From the NCBI GenBank assembly GCA_037349105.1, contig JAYJMM010000102.1, forward strand, positions 3,348,001 through 3,412,000: a stretch of 64,000 nucleotides of DNA, read 5' to 3'. Below are positions 10,916 to 22,900 of this stretch, in pieces; the stretch's first letter is position 1; each line of letters opens with the position of its first letter. Under the pieces are notes generated by a model. It did not search any database. It was not told the DNA's origin and saw nothing but the letters and a program-made list of their open reading frames with translations. The position numbers and the translations under genes are program-made. Origin of the DNA: Limnomonas spitsbergensis (taxonomy: Eukaryota > Chlorophyta > Chlorophyceae > Chlamydomonadales).

Positions 10916-11874
10916 CCGGAAAAAGGAACACTGAACATGTGCTGGTGGGTATTAGCCACACACAACTCCCTGCCCTCAGGACAGGGCACCAAGGCAAAGC
11001 CCCAGCGGCGCTTTCAGCTTCTGCTCACGCATCTGGACGTGGCTACCACTGCTCACCATGGCCAAAATTTGCCCCTTCAGACCGCCCTCTGTCGTGAGCC
11101 GCTTGTAGGCGCCACTGTAAGAGCTGAAGGGGGCAGCAGTGCAGCATATTACATTTAAAACCCCGATGAAGATCTGTGTCGTCTCCTTATCAGTGTCGTA
11201 TCGAATCTTCAAGACTAGACAGGAAACAATGTGAAAGCCCCAGAGGGTAAACCCTGCTCACACTAGCACGGAAAGCAACTCAGAAAGTTCTCCAAAATCA
11301 GCAATCCTTTAACCCTTGCAGAGCCTGGATCCACAGGTCAACCTAGACATCCATAGGTCTATAATCCAGAGGCTCGAACAAACACATGTGGTTCCAAGAA
11401 AGGCACCAGTGATAGCCGGACATTGAGCAAAGTGCATACCACAACTTTTCGTCACGGGGGGGCAGGGCTTCAATGCCGTAGCCTTGATGAAGGAGACACG
11501 TCTCACAGGAAGGAAAGAGGTCCTGAAGAGAGAGAGCCCCCATAACACTCAGGCCAACCCGTAGCATACAGCGGGCTTATGAGAGTCGTGATAGATAGCA
11601 TATCCACCCTAGGGTGTATTGTCTATTATGCATTCACACATGCTGCAGACTCAGTATGCTGTCTTGCTGCTGCCCTAACAGACGACCAAGACAGATGCTG
11701 CGACAGCACCATACGTGAATAGTACGCAACAGATGCAACAGCGGGTACAAGTGCAGCCGCCTTAAAATGTAACTAAAACAGCATACTACCACACCGTCAT
11801 GCAAGAGTTGCGAGCAACATTCGCAACAACAGGTGCAAGACCCCCCCACCTTCTCCTTTCTTGCAGCGGGGTGC

Positions 11875-14005
11875 CTATGTCCCAGTCGACATCCTCCAGT
11901 TTCGTTTCGACCTGAGCACCTCCTCGTACGTCATGGTCTCCGAGTCGCCGTCTGAGTAAGTGACTTGGTAGCAGAAAGGCATTGCCTCAGCTCCCAGGAA
12001 GGCCGCCTGGCCATAGAACAGTCTCAAGCTCCCAGAGGCTGGGTCGGGGAAGTACTTGCTGACGTGGCAGCCATCCAGCTCCTTGTACTTGTTTAGAGGA
12101 TCTTCAAGGGATGCTGACGGGATCTTGACTGCATCTTGACGGGATCTTGACGAGCTCTTCAGAGGGCTTTGGCGGATGGCCAGACCTGCTCAACAGTGTT
12201 TTTTTTAGTGTGCACCCAACCTCTTTGGGGGGGCAGCCGGGTGGTTTCCACAAGGCTGATGGGGACAAGCCTTGATCGGCATACAGCCGGTGGTCCAAGC
12301 AAAAAGCCCTGCCGGGTTGTAGCTGCCGGGTTGTAGCTGAAGCATCCTAAAATATAGCATCTTGTTTAAGTGCAGGTGGGGTTGCTGCATAGGACTGTGC
12401 AGATACACACATCAAAAGATGAGTATCCGAGTGGCAATATGAAACGTGGAGAGGCCAAGCTTGCTTCAGCTGTCTGGACACAAATGTGAGCCCCCTCCCT
12501 TGATTTGGATACCCTGGCATGCAGCAACAGCTGAAATAGCCATCATGCAAGCAGGAGCATGCAAGATCTCAATATGTCTCTGGTAGTCAAGTTGTTGCAG
12601 CGCTTACTCATCTAGTCATGTACCCAGTAGCCTGCTTCGAAAGGGCCAGGTTAAGCCAGTAGGAAGTAATGGAAAAACTTGACCCAGCTTTTCATGTAAA
12701 ACACTGCAGCTTGCTTCCCTCTGGTTGCAACAGTTGGTACCTCGGCCGCCTGAAAACCAGAGAAAACTCTGGTTTCCTCGGTTCTCTGCTGAAAGCTGAT
12801 CTCTCTGAAGGTCCCAAACCTGCTGCCCGATGCAAGTCTGGCTTACCTTTTACATGACCGATTGCTTCACGATTTTTTTCTGATATCTCGCTGCTGCTCT
12901 TGACAGTCTTTTTGTCTTTGACCTCAGCCTTGACCTCAGCCTTCAGCTCAGCCTTTGTCTCCATTGATGCCACAGCAATGGCCGCCTTCGTCACTCCTAG
13001 CCCTGCCGCTGTCTCAGTTGCTGCTTCAGCGTCAGCTTGTGTCAAGGACAACAGCTCCGTGGGCCCTGGAGGTGGCAGATAATTTGAACAAACGGGCTCA
13101 AAACTGCATTTAGGAGATTGCACAGGGTACGGTACAGTCCCTTCCTCCTTTCTGGAAGTTTGGATAAACCTGTGTTCAAAAATTCCAGGTGCTGGCTGAC
13201 ATATATTCATGAGTGAGGCACAAGGAGGCCGGGGGGCATGCAAAGGAGCACGCTGATCAAGATCGCTCCAGCCGTTTGGATAGAAATGTGAGCCCCTGTA
13301 GCCGGCTTTAGACACACCGGTGCTGAGCAGCAGGTGCAATGGAATTCATGAATTTCCTAGCACACAAGATTTTCCAGGTGCTGTTTCAGGTGTGTGCATC
13401 CAAACACTCAAGCAAAAGCCCTTTTCAGGGCCAGGCAGCGCAACCAGGAAGGATAGAAAAGCATCAGGAACATTTGCATGTATTGTAGAAGACTGAAGGT
13501 ACAAAATCTACCTGGCGCAGCTGTGGATACCCCTGGTGGATCCTTTATACGGCCCTCTGGCAACCTACCTCCTCAAGTTCAGAACCGGGCCGGGGCAAGG
13601 TTAGGTACAGGCCCTTCACCCTTGGCCTGGGTACCCGCCTGCACCTGGGTGCAGGGGTCTTGTTTAGGCTCTCCAATTTCGCTCACCAGTCGTTGGACGA
13701 GTTTTTCCGGCTCCCCTGATTTTTCTGTCGGTTGTTTTCGTTGCTGTCGTCGCTGCAGTTGCTGTAGCAGAGATCTTATACTCTGCTGGGACCGCAGCTT
13801 TCTTGGCCGGAGCCAACGACAGAAGCTCCTCGTACGTGATGGTCTCTGAGTCACCGTCCGAGTAGGTGACTCGGAAGCAGAAAGGCTGAGCTTTGGCACC
13901 TAGGTAGACCGCAGTGCCCTTGAAGGCCTTCATGCGATTGGAGGAAGGGTCGTGAAACTTCTTGGTGACCACGCACCCGGAGCGACAAGCCATATCGGAA
14001 TCCAT
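11875..14005 (-). CDS. Protein with two Tudor-like DGDSE domains (254 aa, 3 exons)
   Basis: Exons 14005-13687, 13065-12847 and 12101-11875 join in consistent phase (319+219+227 nt), from ATG at 14005 to TAG at 11875. The first exon encodes a domain running from GCVVTKKFHDP to TYSDGDSETITYEELLSL (about residues 10-63); the last encodes a relative running from DGCHVSKYFPDP to TYSDGDSETMTYEEVL. Such K-x-F...DGDSE...TYEEL modules resemble the Tudor/PWWP-like fold common in algal chromatin-associated proteins; binding to histone marks is inference. The middle exon is Ala/Lys/Glu-rich (KAELKAEVKAEVK) and probably disordered or helical. Related stretches in both introns (near 12460-12540 and 13250-13340) suggest that the gene arose by tandem duplication of one domain unit. 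Splice choice for the last exon (TTGAAG at 12102) is the weakest point. Confidence 0.65.
12225..12350 (-). repeat. Degenerate family B repeat in intron 2 of the Tudor-like gene
   Basis: Contains the GGTTGTAGCTG...GTTGTAGCTGAAGCATCC end seen in other copies, with a local duplication of CTGCCGGGTTGTAG. Confidence 0.55.
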
Positions 14006-15066
14006 CGGAAGTTGCTTTCGGGGAAATAAATGAGTCAATGGAACGTGGCTTCAGGACTACAGCGAGTCGTTAGGCTCCAATACCCAAATATTAGTTCAAA
14101 CGACCTGGTTCAAACAGCCTACGCAATTTCCATTCAGCAAATTTGTTTAAATCTGCTTTAATTTTAGCGAAACGTGGTGAATGTAAGCACAGTACTTAAC
14201 GGTGCTTCCTGGAAACATCTCTGGAAACGCCGGTCGCGGTCGAGCTCGGAAATTGGGGTTCTGGGTCGTACATGTCCATACGTGATGTCCACACCTATCG
14301 AAGGGCCCTCAACCGCGACCCTGATGCAGCAGCAAGTCTGCGATGCACAAGTGCACGCATTTTAAGCAAGTAAAATCACATCAAGTACCCGTATACCAGA
14401 CTATTGTGTCACCTGAACCGCCTCGCATTTACTAGCATCACATCCAAGCATGACCAGCGCGGAAACACTCAACCCGCCTAGCGCTGCTGCTCAGAACCTA
14501 CCCATTCACAAAACAGTTGATGCATCTTCTCGGGCACACTACACAGACCGCTCACAACATCGGGACTGGAACTTTCTCCATGGTGCCGGGCCTTCATCGT
14601 CTGAGGTAGAACCATTCGAAGGGGCAACGTACAGCGTTCAAGGGGGTGTTCTTAATCGGGCGCACCCATTCGAAACTGCCCCGCGGGTGGGATGTCCTAC
14701 ATGGCGTACACATGGCCCGCCTGTCAGAGTTGTGTGTTCAAAGGGGGGGGCGTGTCAGGGATTCGTGACTGATGCACTATAGGGCGGCTCTCTTAAATGT
14801 TTTCAGAGGTACCGATGCTTTCGGGTGATGCACATGGCTAGTTGCCAGGTCAGGTGATGCACATGCCTCACTTGGCCCATTTACAAAGCTTCAAATATCG
14901 GTACCAAAGGATGTCAGACCCACCTACGATCACCATGGTCGTACGCACCAGCCCCCTGCCGCCCACCCAATGCCCCTGTCATATGACAAATCAACATTCC
15001 CCTGAATCCCTGGACCTCCTGGGAGTCCTACCCACTCCCTCAGCCTCCACTCATGTGCACGTTCAG
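14006..15066. other. No convincing gene
   Basis: Lies between the divergent Tudor-like gene (-) and the small gene at 15067 (+), so it should hold both promoters. GGTGATGCACATG occurs twice at 14824-14865. A frame reading MSDPPTITM just upstream might be a first exon of the following gene, but the donor is poor. Confidence 0.4.
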
Positions 15067-16539
15067 ATGTACTACACGGAGGAGAAGAAAGGGTTCAAGC
15101 CTGGCTGGAAGTCCATGAGGCAGCAGCCGGCCATTCAGCAGGATAAGGAGCGCCTCGAACAAACCGCCGTCAAGGTGTGTGTTGCAGCAGTGGCTGTCAT
15201 TCAAGGACAGGCATGACTGTTGATTTTAGGGTATCCAGCTAGTACCTATCACATCCTGTGGCCTAGATGCGGCAGACCCTGGTGCTTAGGCCCCGGCTAT
15301 GGACCGGTTAAATGACGGAGGGGTGGTCGCCTTGTGGCCTAGAAAATGTGGTATACTGATATGGTGTGCGCCGACCAGGGTAAGCATTGACAGACACTGC
15401 CTTGTTTCGAAAGTGGATGAGGTGAAGCTGCGGCATGGCTTTACGGCACGGTTCATGCTATGGGGCAATCGACTCTGCTCAGCTTTTCTTCTGCAACTCC
15501 TGTTTTGTTAGCTGAAGCCCTAAGTTCAGAAGAAGAGCAGCAACCAGGACTACGTCAAACAAAAAATAGCTGCCCCTGTTTTGCACTTGCAGGAGCAACG
15601 GAGCGCTGCTTGTATGGAGAAGAAGGTTGAGCGGCTCAATCAATGGTGAGCCTTCTCTTGTTCTGATGCAAGGAAGTCCAAAGCTACAAGGCCCTAGCAT
15701 ATTCTAGCTGCTGCTACAGGGTGATCCTGAAATCATGAGCCTCATGAAAATGGTTACCTTCAAATGTTTGAATCGAGACTAGGTTTTGGGTTGTTTTTGT
15801 TATTTGCTTTCAGAATGTTAAGATCCTGCAGAACCCTGAAGCCAGCGTCACAGCTTTGATGGGCGTCTGAACGATTCAGCAGGTTTAGAGCTGCGCCCTA
15901 GCATGTCGTCTCCTTCTGTCTTGGCCCTGATTCTCTGCTTGCACCCTGCAGGCAAACGTACAACAACTACAACCCGGTGACAGGGACTGAAAAGGTCGAT
16001 TCCAGTTGGAAACTAGCCAGCGACCCCTGGCAGCACCTAAAGCAAGGCATACGCCCTGCGGCCACCATAAGCAGCATGGCAACTAAAGCTGTGAGTGCTC
16101 TGAGCGCCCCTGTAACTGTAGACCCAGAACCCGCATTGGAGCCCCTGGCACATTTTGGAAAGCGTAAGGCCAGCTGAACGGTTACAGTTGTTGTTGCTGC
16201 ATTGTTATCGCTTCCTCCCAAGATCTTATTTCGAAAAGACAACGCAATGTGAACGGCTAAAACAGAGCAAATGACCGGAGCGCATGCAACAGCCGCATGG
16301 GAGCATGGCAGGCCTGCCAACAGCCCTCCCGAGCATAACCCCCTGCTGCCTCCCCTTCCCAACAGGACTCCCAGGGGAAGGCGACGGCACAGGGCGACAT
16401 CGCCAATATGCGGAAAAATAGGATAGCGAACGACGGTGAGCTGAGGAGGGACCTGTTCTTCCACAGAGTGGGCCTCCGCGCCAGTGCAGAGGGTGATGCA
16501 TGGATACAATTATGTGCCAGTCTCGGAGCCCATCCTTGA
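15067..16539 (+). CDS. Small protein of unknown function (157 aa, 4 exons)
   Basis: Exons 15067-15174, 15593-15645, 15952-16090 and 16366-16539 join in phase (108+53+139+174 nt). All introns are GT-AG, with strong GTGAGT or GTGAGC donors after exons 2 and 3. The protein is hydrophilic and basic, begins MYYTEEKKGFKPGWK, has a helical charged N-terminal third and a Trp/Asn/Tyr-rich middle (NQWQTYNNYNPVTG). No signal peptide or membrane segment. I do not recognise the family; the style recalls small axonemal proteins, but that is only an impression. The ATG directly follows an AG acceptor, so an upstream exon may exist. Confidence 0.55.
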
Positions 16540-16890
16540 CAGTGTGGACAACATCATGCCAGGGTCTGTGCCGGGGGAAGCATACATGGTGCACTGCATG
16601 GAGCTGAGTGGGGGGAAGTGTGGAGAACATCGTACCGGGATCTGTGCTGGGGGGAGGGGGGGGTAGCTTTGTGCCAGCTTATAGGAAAGTGTGAGGAAGT
16701 GTGGAGAACAGTGTACCGGGATCTGTGCTGGGGGAGGTAGCTTTGTGCCAGCTTATGGGAAAGTGTCGGGGAAGTGTGGAGAACATGGAACCAGGATCTG
16801 TGCTGGGGGGAGGGGGGGGGGGGGGCAGCTTTTGTGCCAGCTTATGGGAAACTGTGGGGAAAGTGTGGATTCAATCATGCCGGGATCTGA
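16540..16890 (+). repeat. Minisatellite, about 80-bp unit, about four copies
   Basis: Units share GTGTGGAGAACAT, CGGGATCTGTGCTGGGGG and TTTGTGCCAGCTTATGGGAA. It starts at the stop codon of the preceding gene and includes poly-G runs of up to 13. Frames over it are low complexity and not called. Confidence 0.85.
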
Positions 16891-19800
16891 AACGATCCCT
16901 GACGTTTGTGACTTTTATCTCAACAATGGCAGTGTGGAATCTTCCTCTGCATGACAGTGAGGCAGCATTTAACTGAGTATTTGTTATGGCTTGCCGAGGG
17001 TGACTCTCTCCCACAACAGGACTGGTCTAGTTAAGGCTTGCCGAGGGCAACTCTCTGACTCAACAGGGCTTGGCCATACTCCATGCAGACCCTCCCTTCA
17101 GATGCTCAATCAGCTCAACCGCTGAATGCACAGGGCGCTCAGTCGCAGGCCTCTGGTTAAAAGTCTGGTGGCAGTCTGTGTAGATGTCTGGTTAAAAATC
17201 AGGTTTAAGTCTTGTACAGGTGTAGATGTCTGGTTAAAATTCTGGTTCAGTGACGCTGATTGCCTGAGCTGACCTGATATGAGTGGTTGTATGAGCTGAA
17301 CTGATATATTTGATTCTGTGGCTGACAGGGCTGTTCACGACGAAGCGGACAGGGGGGTCGATGGCTGACGCCTTGAATTGGCAGAGATGAGGGGACACGC
17401 TGTTTTGAGTCATAAAGGTATTGCCGAGTACAGCAAACAGCTTTTCATGGCGATGACAAGCGTGGCCACGGAGCCGGCCTGCCAACTGGATCATTAAGAC
17501 TCTCCTCGGCTGAGAGACGCAGGAAAGATGCCATAAATAGCCTTGAAATCCACTTCAAATTTGCAGAGCCGTGAGCCTTCTGTGAGTGGCATGACTGAGC
17601 AAGTCTTTTCGTGTGATACGCCTGGGAAGAAGGGCCAGCTGTTTGTTATTCACTGCTCCTGTCAAGCTACGCTTATCGGTGTGTACCGTACCGGATGGAC
17701 TCTGTTCATATTTATTTTTAGTTTTCATCCAGCCAGTCCTAAATGCACTGGCTGTATTTGTGGACTTCGTGATAATATTTTATGAACGGTAGTTCAATCA
17801 TCAGGTCATTATCAGAGACTGGATGACGTAGGTGATAGTAGCGATAGATGGACTACAATGTACTGAGCAGGAATAAATGGCTGCAGGAACTACTTGCCCA
17901 ATGATGTGTTTTCATGTCTTCAGCCAGTCTTGAGCTGTGTTGTTCATATGCTGAAGTTGCCTGTGGCTGCAATCCAATCTGAAGACAGCATATACCTGGC
18001 TAGCAATGTAACCCCCCAGCAGTGTTCCTTTTTTCGTGGCTCAGCTGCAGGTCAGCAGCAGTTCAGCTACCACAGGCCCCATGCGCGGCCGGCCAAGCTG
18101 CTTTGACCCGCGTCTCAAGGTCGATCAAAGGTTGGTCCTTCTGACGGCCCACAGAAGGTGCACTTGAAGGAAGAAAGAAACATTCATGCCCAGTTCCATT
18201 CACGATCCCAGTCACACCGGAGAGTTCTTGAAAATTACTAACTGTTCCGCAACAACCGGTACTAAATCCTCTCGCCTTCATCTAGACATTCAGTGCAAGT
18301 TATTTGTATATCTCAAGCTGCCTCTGTCAGCCCCCAGATAGAGACAAACAGACAATGCAGTATCAGACGCATAGCCCCTTATCCAGACATCCAGTGCAAG
18401 AACGCGATTGTCCATCATACTTGTTGCCTAAAAGATGCCTCAGTCTTCTGTAAGGTACTTCAGGTCTTCAGGATCATATCAGCTAAATTAAGGCTTATAA
18501 CTTCAGGGGGACTGGTGTAATCCACCACCATGCCCTGATGCTTCGTCCACAGCCTTAAGGCCAGGCCAAGCCTGATCACAATCGGCGCAGTGGTGGCTGT
18601 CCTGCATTCCTCCTGTGCAGGTGGCACTTAACTACGGTGCATACCCGCTGATGCCACACAAAAGCTCGGCAGCGCGAGGCTGGTAAGGGATGAGCAAATT
18701 AAATTCCACCTTCCATACATGGCTATGACTTAAGTGCAGCCATGCCACCCTTTTAATGTGAGGGGAAAGGAACATCGAACCCAGGAACCTGATATATGGT
18801 GCAATCATACCGACATCCTTAGACTGCGCCCTTGGTTCGTCAGTCATATGCAACGGTGCTACCCCGCCTTGTACAGTTGCACGAGGGCTTGTGGTTGACC
18901 TGTGCGTTATGGGGCTCTGTCCCTTCCCGACCTCTTTCCTTCCTCTGGGATGTGCAAGTTTTTCTCGTTCAGGGCTGGGGGGGGCAACTCCTGAACAGGT
19001 GAAAATCCTGAATAACCCCGCAAATGTTATGGGGCCCCCAAATGTTATGGAACTTGTATCTATGTGTTTGAGTCAGGGGGAGAGGGAGTATAGTCTTGAG
19101 GGTTCTATCCCCCAACCACTGGGAACTTCTGTCAATGACTAAACACATCTGAGCCCTGCTCAAACAGGTTTGGCCGCGTGGGCGCCCACTGACAATTGTC
19201 TGGTTGGGAGAAAAGGAAACCAAAGGCAAGAGTGGAATGCAAAGAAGTCTTTTAGAATAAAACACATGTTTTCACTGCTGTGTCACCTTGCTGCCCTGAG
19301 ATCACAATCATGAAAGGTTCACCGCGATGCTCCCAATGCGTCGTATGTCAAAGACATTACACCTATGGACCATGCTGGGCCAATGCATCCCGTTTTTTTA
19401 CGCTATGTTACAAATGATGAAAGCATACTATGGCTTCAATGGGGAAATGGGGCGCCACAAGGAGAATGGGACCCCTGACTGATAATCACAGAGCTGTTGA
19501 GCCATCAGTTTCTACCCGCACTGGCCTCACCGACAGGTTCACTTCATGCACGTGGGCACCTTGGCGCAACCAAAGTGAGTCATCTGCCATCTCCCCTCAA
19601 GTGTGCACGATCCCTCTTCATGACGATTGAGAGTCGGTGAATCATTACTTCATGTCACAATTTGGAGGTTTCGCAAACAGCAGTGCAGACAAAGCGCTCC
19701 TACCTGGAAACAACAGCTCACCTGAACCCCTCTACCTCAGTTTAGATGCCCCAGCAGAGATCTTTATCTATCACTCGTCATCAGGCCAGCATCCTTGACA

Positions 19801-19961
19801 GCAGCTGCTGATTTGACTGTCATGATCACTAAAAACAATACCCAAGAGGCCGCTCCTCCGCATCGAAAAGCTTGACTTGACACCGTCAAAAAAAGAATGG
19901 CGTCGCACAAAATAAAAGTCCGCTCTGATTCTAATTGAGAATCCCTAGATCCCGGATCAGA
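16891..19961. other. No convincing gene; short local repeats
   Basis: Holds a doubled GGCTTGCCGAGGG block (16989-17060), three copies of TGTAGATGTCTGGTTAAAA-like text (17160-17245), a degenerate family B copy (about 18038-18130) and family A at 19140-19225. Open frames up to 98 codons have no support. Confidence 0.5.
19140..19225 (+). repeat. Dispersed repeat family A
   Basis: Shows GAGCCCTGCTCAA, GGCCGCGTGGGCGCCCACTG and the trailing GGGAGAAAAGGAAA of the family. Confidence 0.8.
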
Positions 19962-22900
19962 TCATCCTCGGCTTCTGCCAGCTGCCCAGGCGCCGCGAAG
20001 GTGCTGCTTAACAGCAGGTGCTGCGTCAGCACTCTGCTGCTCCGCCGCGCTCGTAGACGTGGCCTTGGCTGCATGCTGCCCCACTGCCGCCACCGCCGGA
20101 CCACCTTCCCTGAGGTGCCTCATGACGAGCTGCTTTGCATCGAACCTTGAGGCCACCGTGTGCGTGAGGTGCTTGGCCAGCTCGGAGTTCATTTCCGCCA
20201 GCGGCAGCATGGAGAATGGCTACAGAGACAAACCGAGGAACACTGGTTACCGCCACACAATTATGGAGCTGCCAAAAGGATATACCAGATTAGCCATGAT
20301 CTGAGCATGCATGCCCCCAGCACCAACAACCAAATCTGGTCAACTGTCCCTCTGAAAAAAAGGTTTCGGAGTTCGAACCCGATACTTCGGGATTACAAGA
20401 CATTATGACCAGTTGAGCATGAGCTATTTTTGACAATTGAGAGTTGACTGCTGTAGGGATTGAGGATAGTCTTCTTAATTAATTTATGTACCAACCTCCT
20501 CAATCTGCACGCCGATCTCCTCGATGCCAAGCAGCAGGTACCCCATGATGACATTTGCTACGACGGTCAGCCACCCCAGCTCGTTCCACAAAGCAACAGG
20601 AAGCAGTGCCAGCCACAGCAGCAGGAAGCGAGACGTATGCCTAGCAGCAGCAGCAGCAGCAGCAGTAGGGGGCAGACAGGATCAATACAATATACAGACA
20701 TGGATAATAAGCTAATACCGTACTGATTTACCTGTTTACAAAGAATATGCCCTGAGGCGTGGATTCAGGGATCCAGTGTGATTTACAATATGCCCCAGGG
20801 CGTACAATCAGTATCCAGTGTGATTGACAATGTGTCCCGGGGCGTATCTTCAGGAACCAGTGTGATGTACGATATGCCTCAGGGCGTATATTCAGAAAGC
20901 CACCTGTTGCCATGTAACGCAGTTAGCACATGCTTCAGCGCATGCGAGCGAGAAAATACGCCAAATGGAAAAGGCAAACATCAGGTTAAAAAACACTTGC
21001 CAGATATGCTTCCCCCCTGAAGTGGCTATGCCCCTACTCCTCCCTTCCCTCCGATGCCCCTCCTGGCACGCAGCTCATGGCAGGCAGCACCGGGGAGGTT
21101 GGGGGAAGGCAGAAGAGGCAGGAGGGGCAAATCGCCCCCCATGCAGGCGCAGGCATTGTCCACTGGCCATGTGAGTCAATGCACCCTCTCTAAGCTAGCA
21201 CGGGCATTGACCACAGGCAGCAAGAAATCCTTGTTCATCACCCATCCAATCAACCCATTGCCTCACATCGAATATCAGCACCTGGCCATTTCTTTTCCAC
21301 CCAACATGGCATAGCATATCACAACAAAAAAACACCTAACCCAAGCGAAGACGAGGGCGCATGATGAGCTTCTTACCTCGTGTAGCTGAGAGGGATGGGG
21401 AAATCAAGGAGGCGCTCGCTCGTTGATATCATCCCGTTCATTTGCGTGATGACTGCGCAGGCAACGCAGGGGGGAAGGCGCGAGGGATGAGGGATGTTGA
21501 TTATCGTGCACCGCTGAGGGGCCTATACATAGGAGGTTGAAATCAGATTGTCAAAAAGGCAGTCAGGCTCAAATGCCAGCTGGACTCCAAGCTCCAGCTA
21601 TTCCAATGCCAGCCAATGCTTCCTTTTACTGCGACAAGGCAAACCCTAAGAAGGCCACCCCGCGGCCGCCAAAGGCCTGACTGAGACCAAACCTAGTCCG
21701 GCCTGCGAATCGTGGCCAAAGCAGCATGGCTGGCCACAAACAGGGCCTCCGTCCAGAGGCTGGGATGTAGCTAACATGTAGCTGAATCACGAAAAAAAGA
21801 AACACTGATGCCCGCCAAGATCCCATGCCAGGGGGGTCGTCAGGGATCCCTTCCGCCTGCTTGGATTTGCGATGAGAGATTTTCAGCGGAAATGACCAAG
21901 GAGGGGGAGGAGTGAGGGAGGTGAGAATCCCCTCTCTCATGTGATCATGTCGCAGAAACAGGTGCTCGTTATCGTAACTCCCTGCTGTCCCCCCACTGTT
22001 GCTCTCCAGTCTTCAAAGGTCTGTTCCTCATTCCTTCATCTCTCTCTTATCCCTCCTCGCCAAACTTTCATCATCAATCCATACCGGTATGCCTGCCCCA
22101 TGTCATAGCCTGTGCTGCCCTCCCCTGCCTCTTCCATGCACACTCAATCTGGATATGTTATCGTTGCGGAATTTAGGCCCTGAGCTCTAACAAAGGGGCC
22201 CTCGCTCTTGATAAAGATTTCCGGTGTGACCCCAACCACATTTCAGTTATGGTCATGTTACCTCACGTCCTCTCCTCCTTACACCTGCTCCTCCCCTAGC
22301 CGCTCTCACCATTGAGCATCTGCGCCTCCTTTGACCCCCCGAGTTGGGCTGTTTGCACCACCTCAGTCAAGACCTGTCACACAGAGTAGGGTGGGACAGA
22401 GGAAGGTTACGTTTCATCGCGGCCGATTCTCGGAGGCACTCTCTGATGTGGGGGGAGCGAACGATGCTACAAGGAGGTACGAAAACCCCACAAGCCCCTC
22501 ACAGGACCCCCCTGGCCTGGCCTCACTCTGCCCTGTTCTGCATTACCTCATCCTGCCCCACCCGGACCCGGCTTACCCTGCCCTACAGTGTCACACCACT
22601 CCCCTCCCTTTTCCCCCTCCTTCCCGCCTCCTACCCTGCCACTCCCTTGCTCAGCCCCCTCCTCTCCCCACTCCCCCCTAGCTACCTGCAGACAGAACTG
22701 CGGCCCGCGCCCTAACTCCTGCGCCTGCATGAGTTGATCCACACTCTCCGGGCCCAGCAGTTGCTTCAGGTGAAAACGCAGCTGCCCTCCCGGCTTGACC
22801 GACTCTTCTAGGCTGTGGCAGAATGCAGTCGACCTGCAGGGGGGGCGAGCAGGGCATTGCGGTGGATCTCAGTGCTGCTGGAATACGTATCTAAGGGGTA

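Larger units (their letters stand above)
9161..11874. other. No convincing gene; two dispersed repeats
   Basis: Beyond the duplication arm I see only short frames without splice or family support. A family A repeat lies at about 9690-9755 and a family B repeat at 10756-10915; a fragment of B-like sequence is at 9950-10020. Confidence 0.5.
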
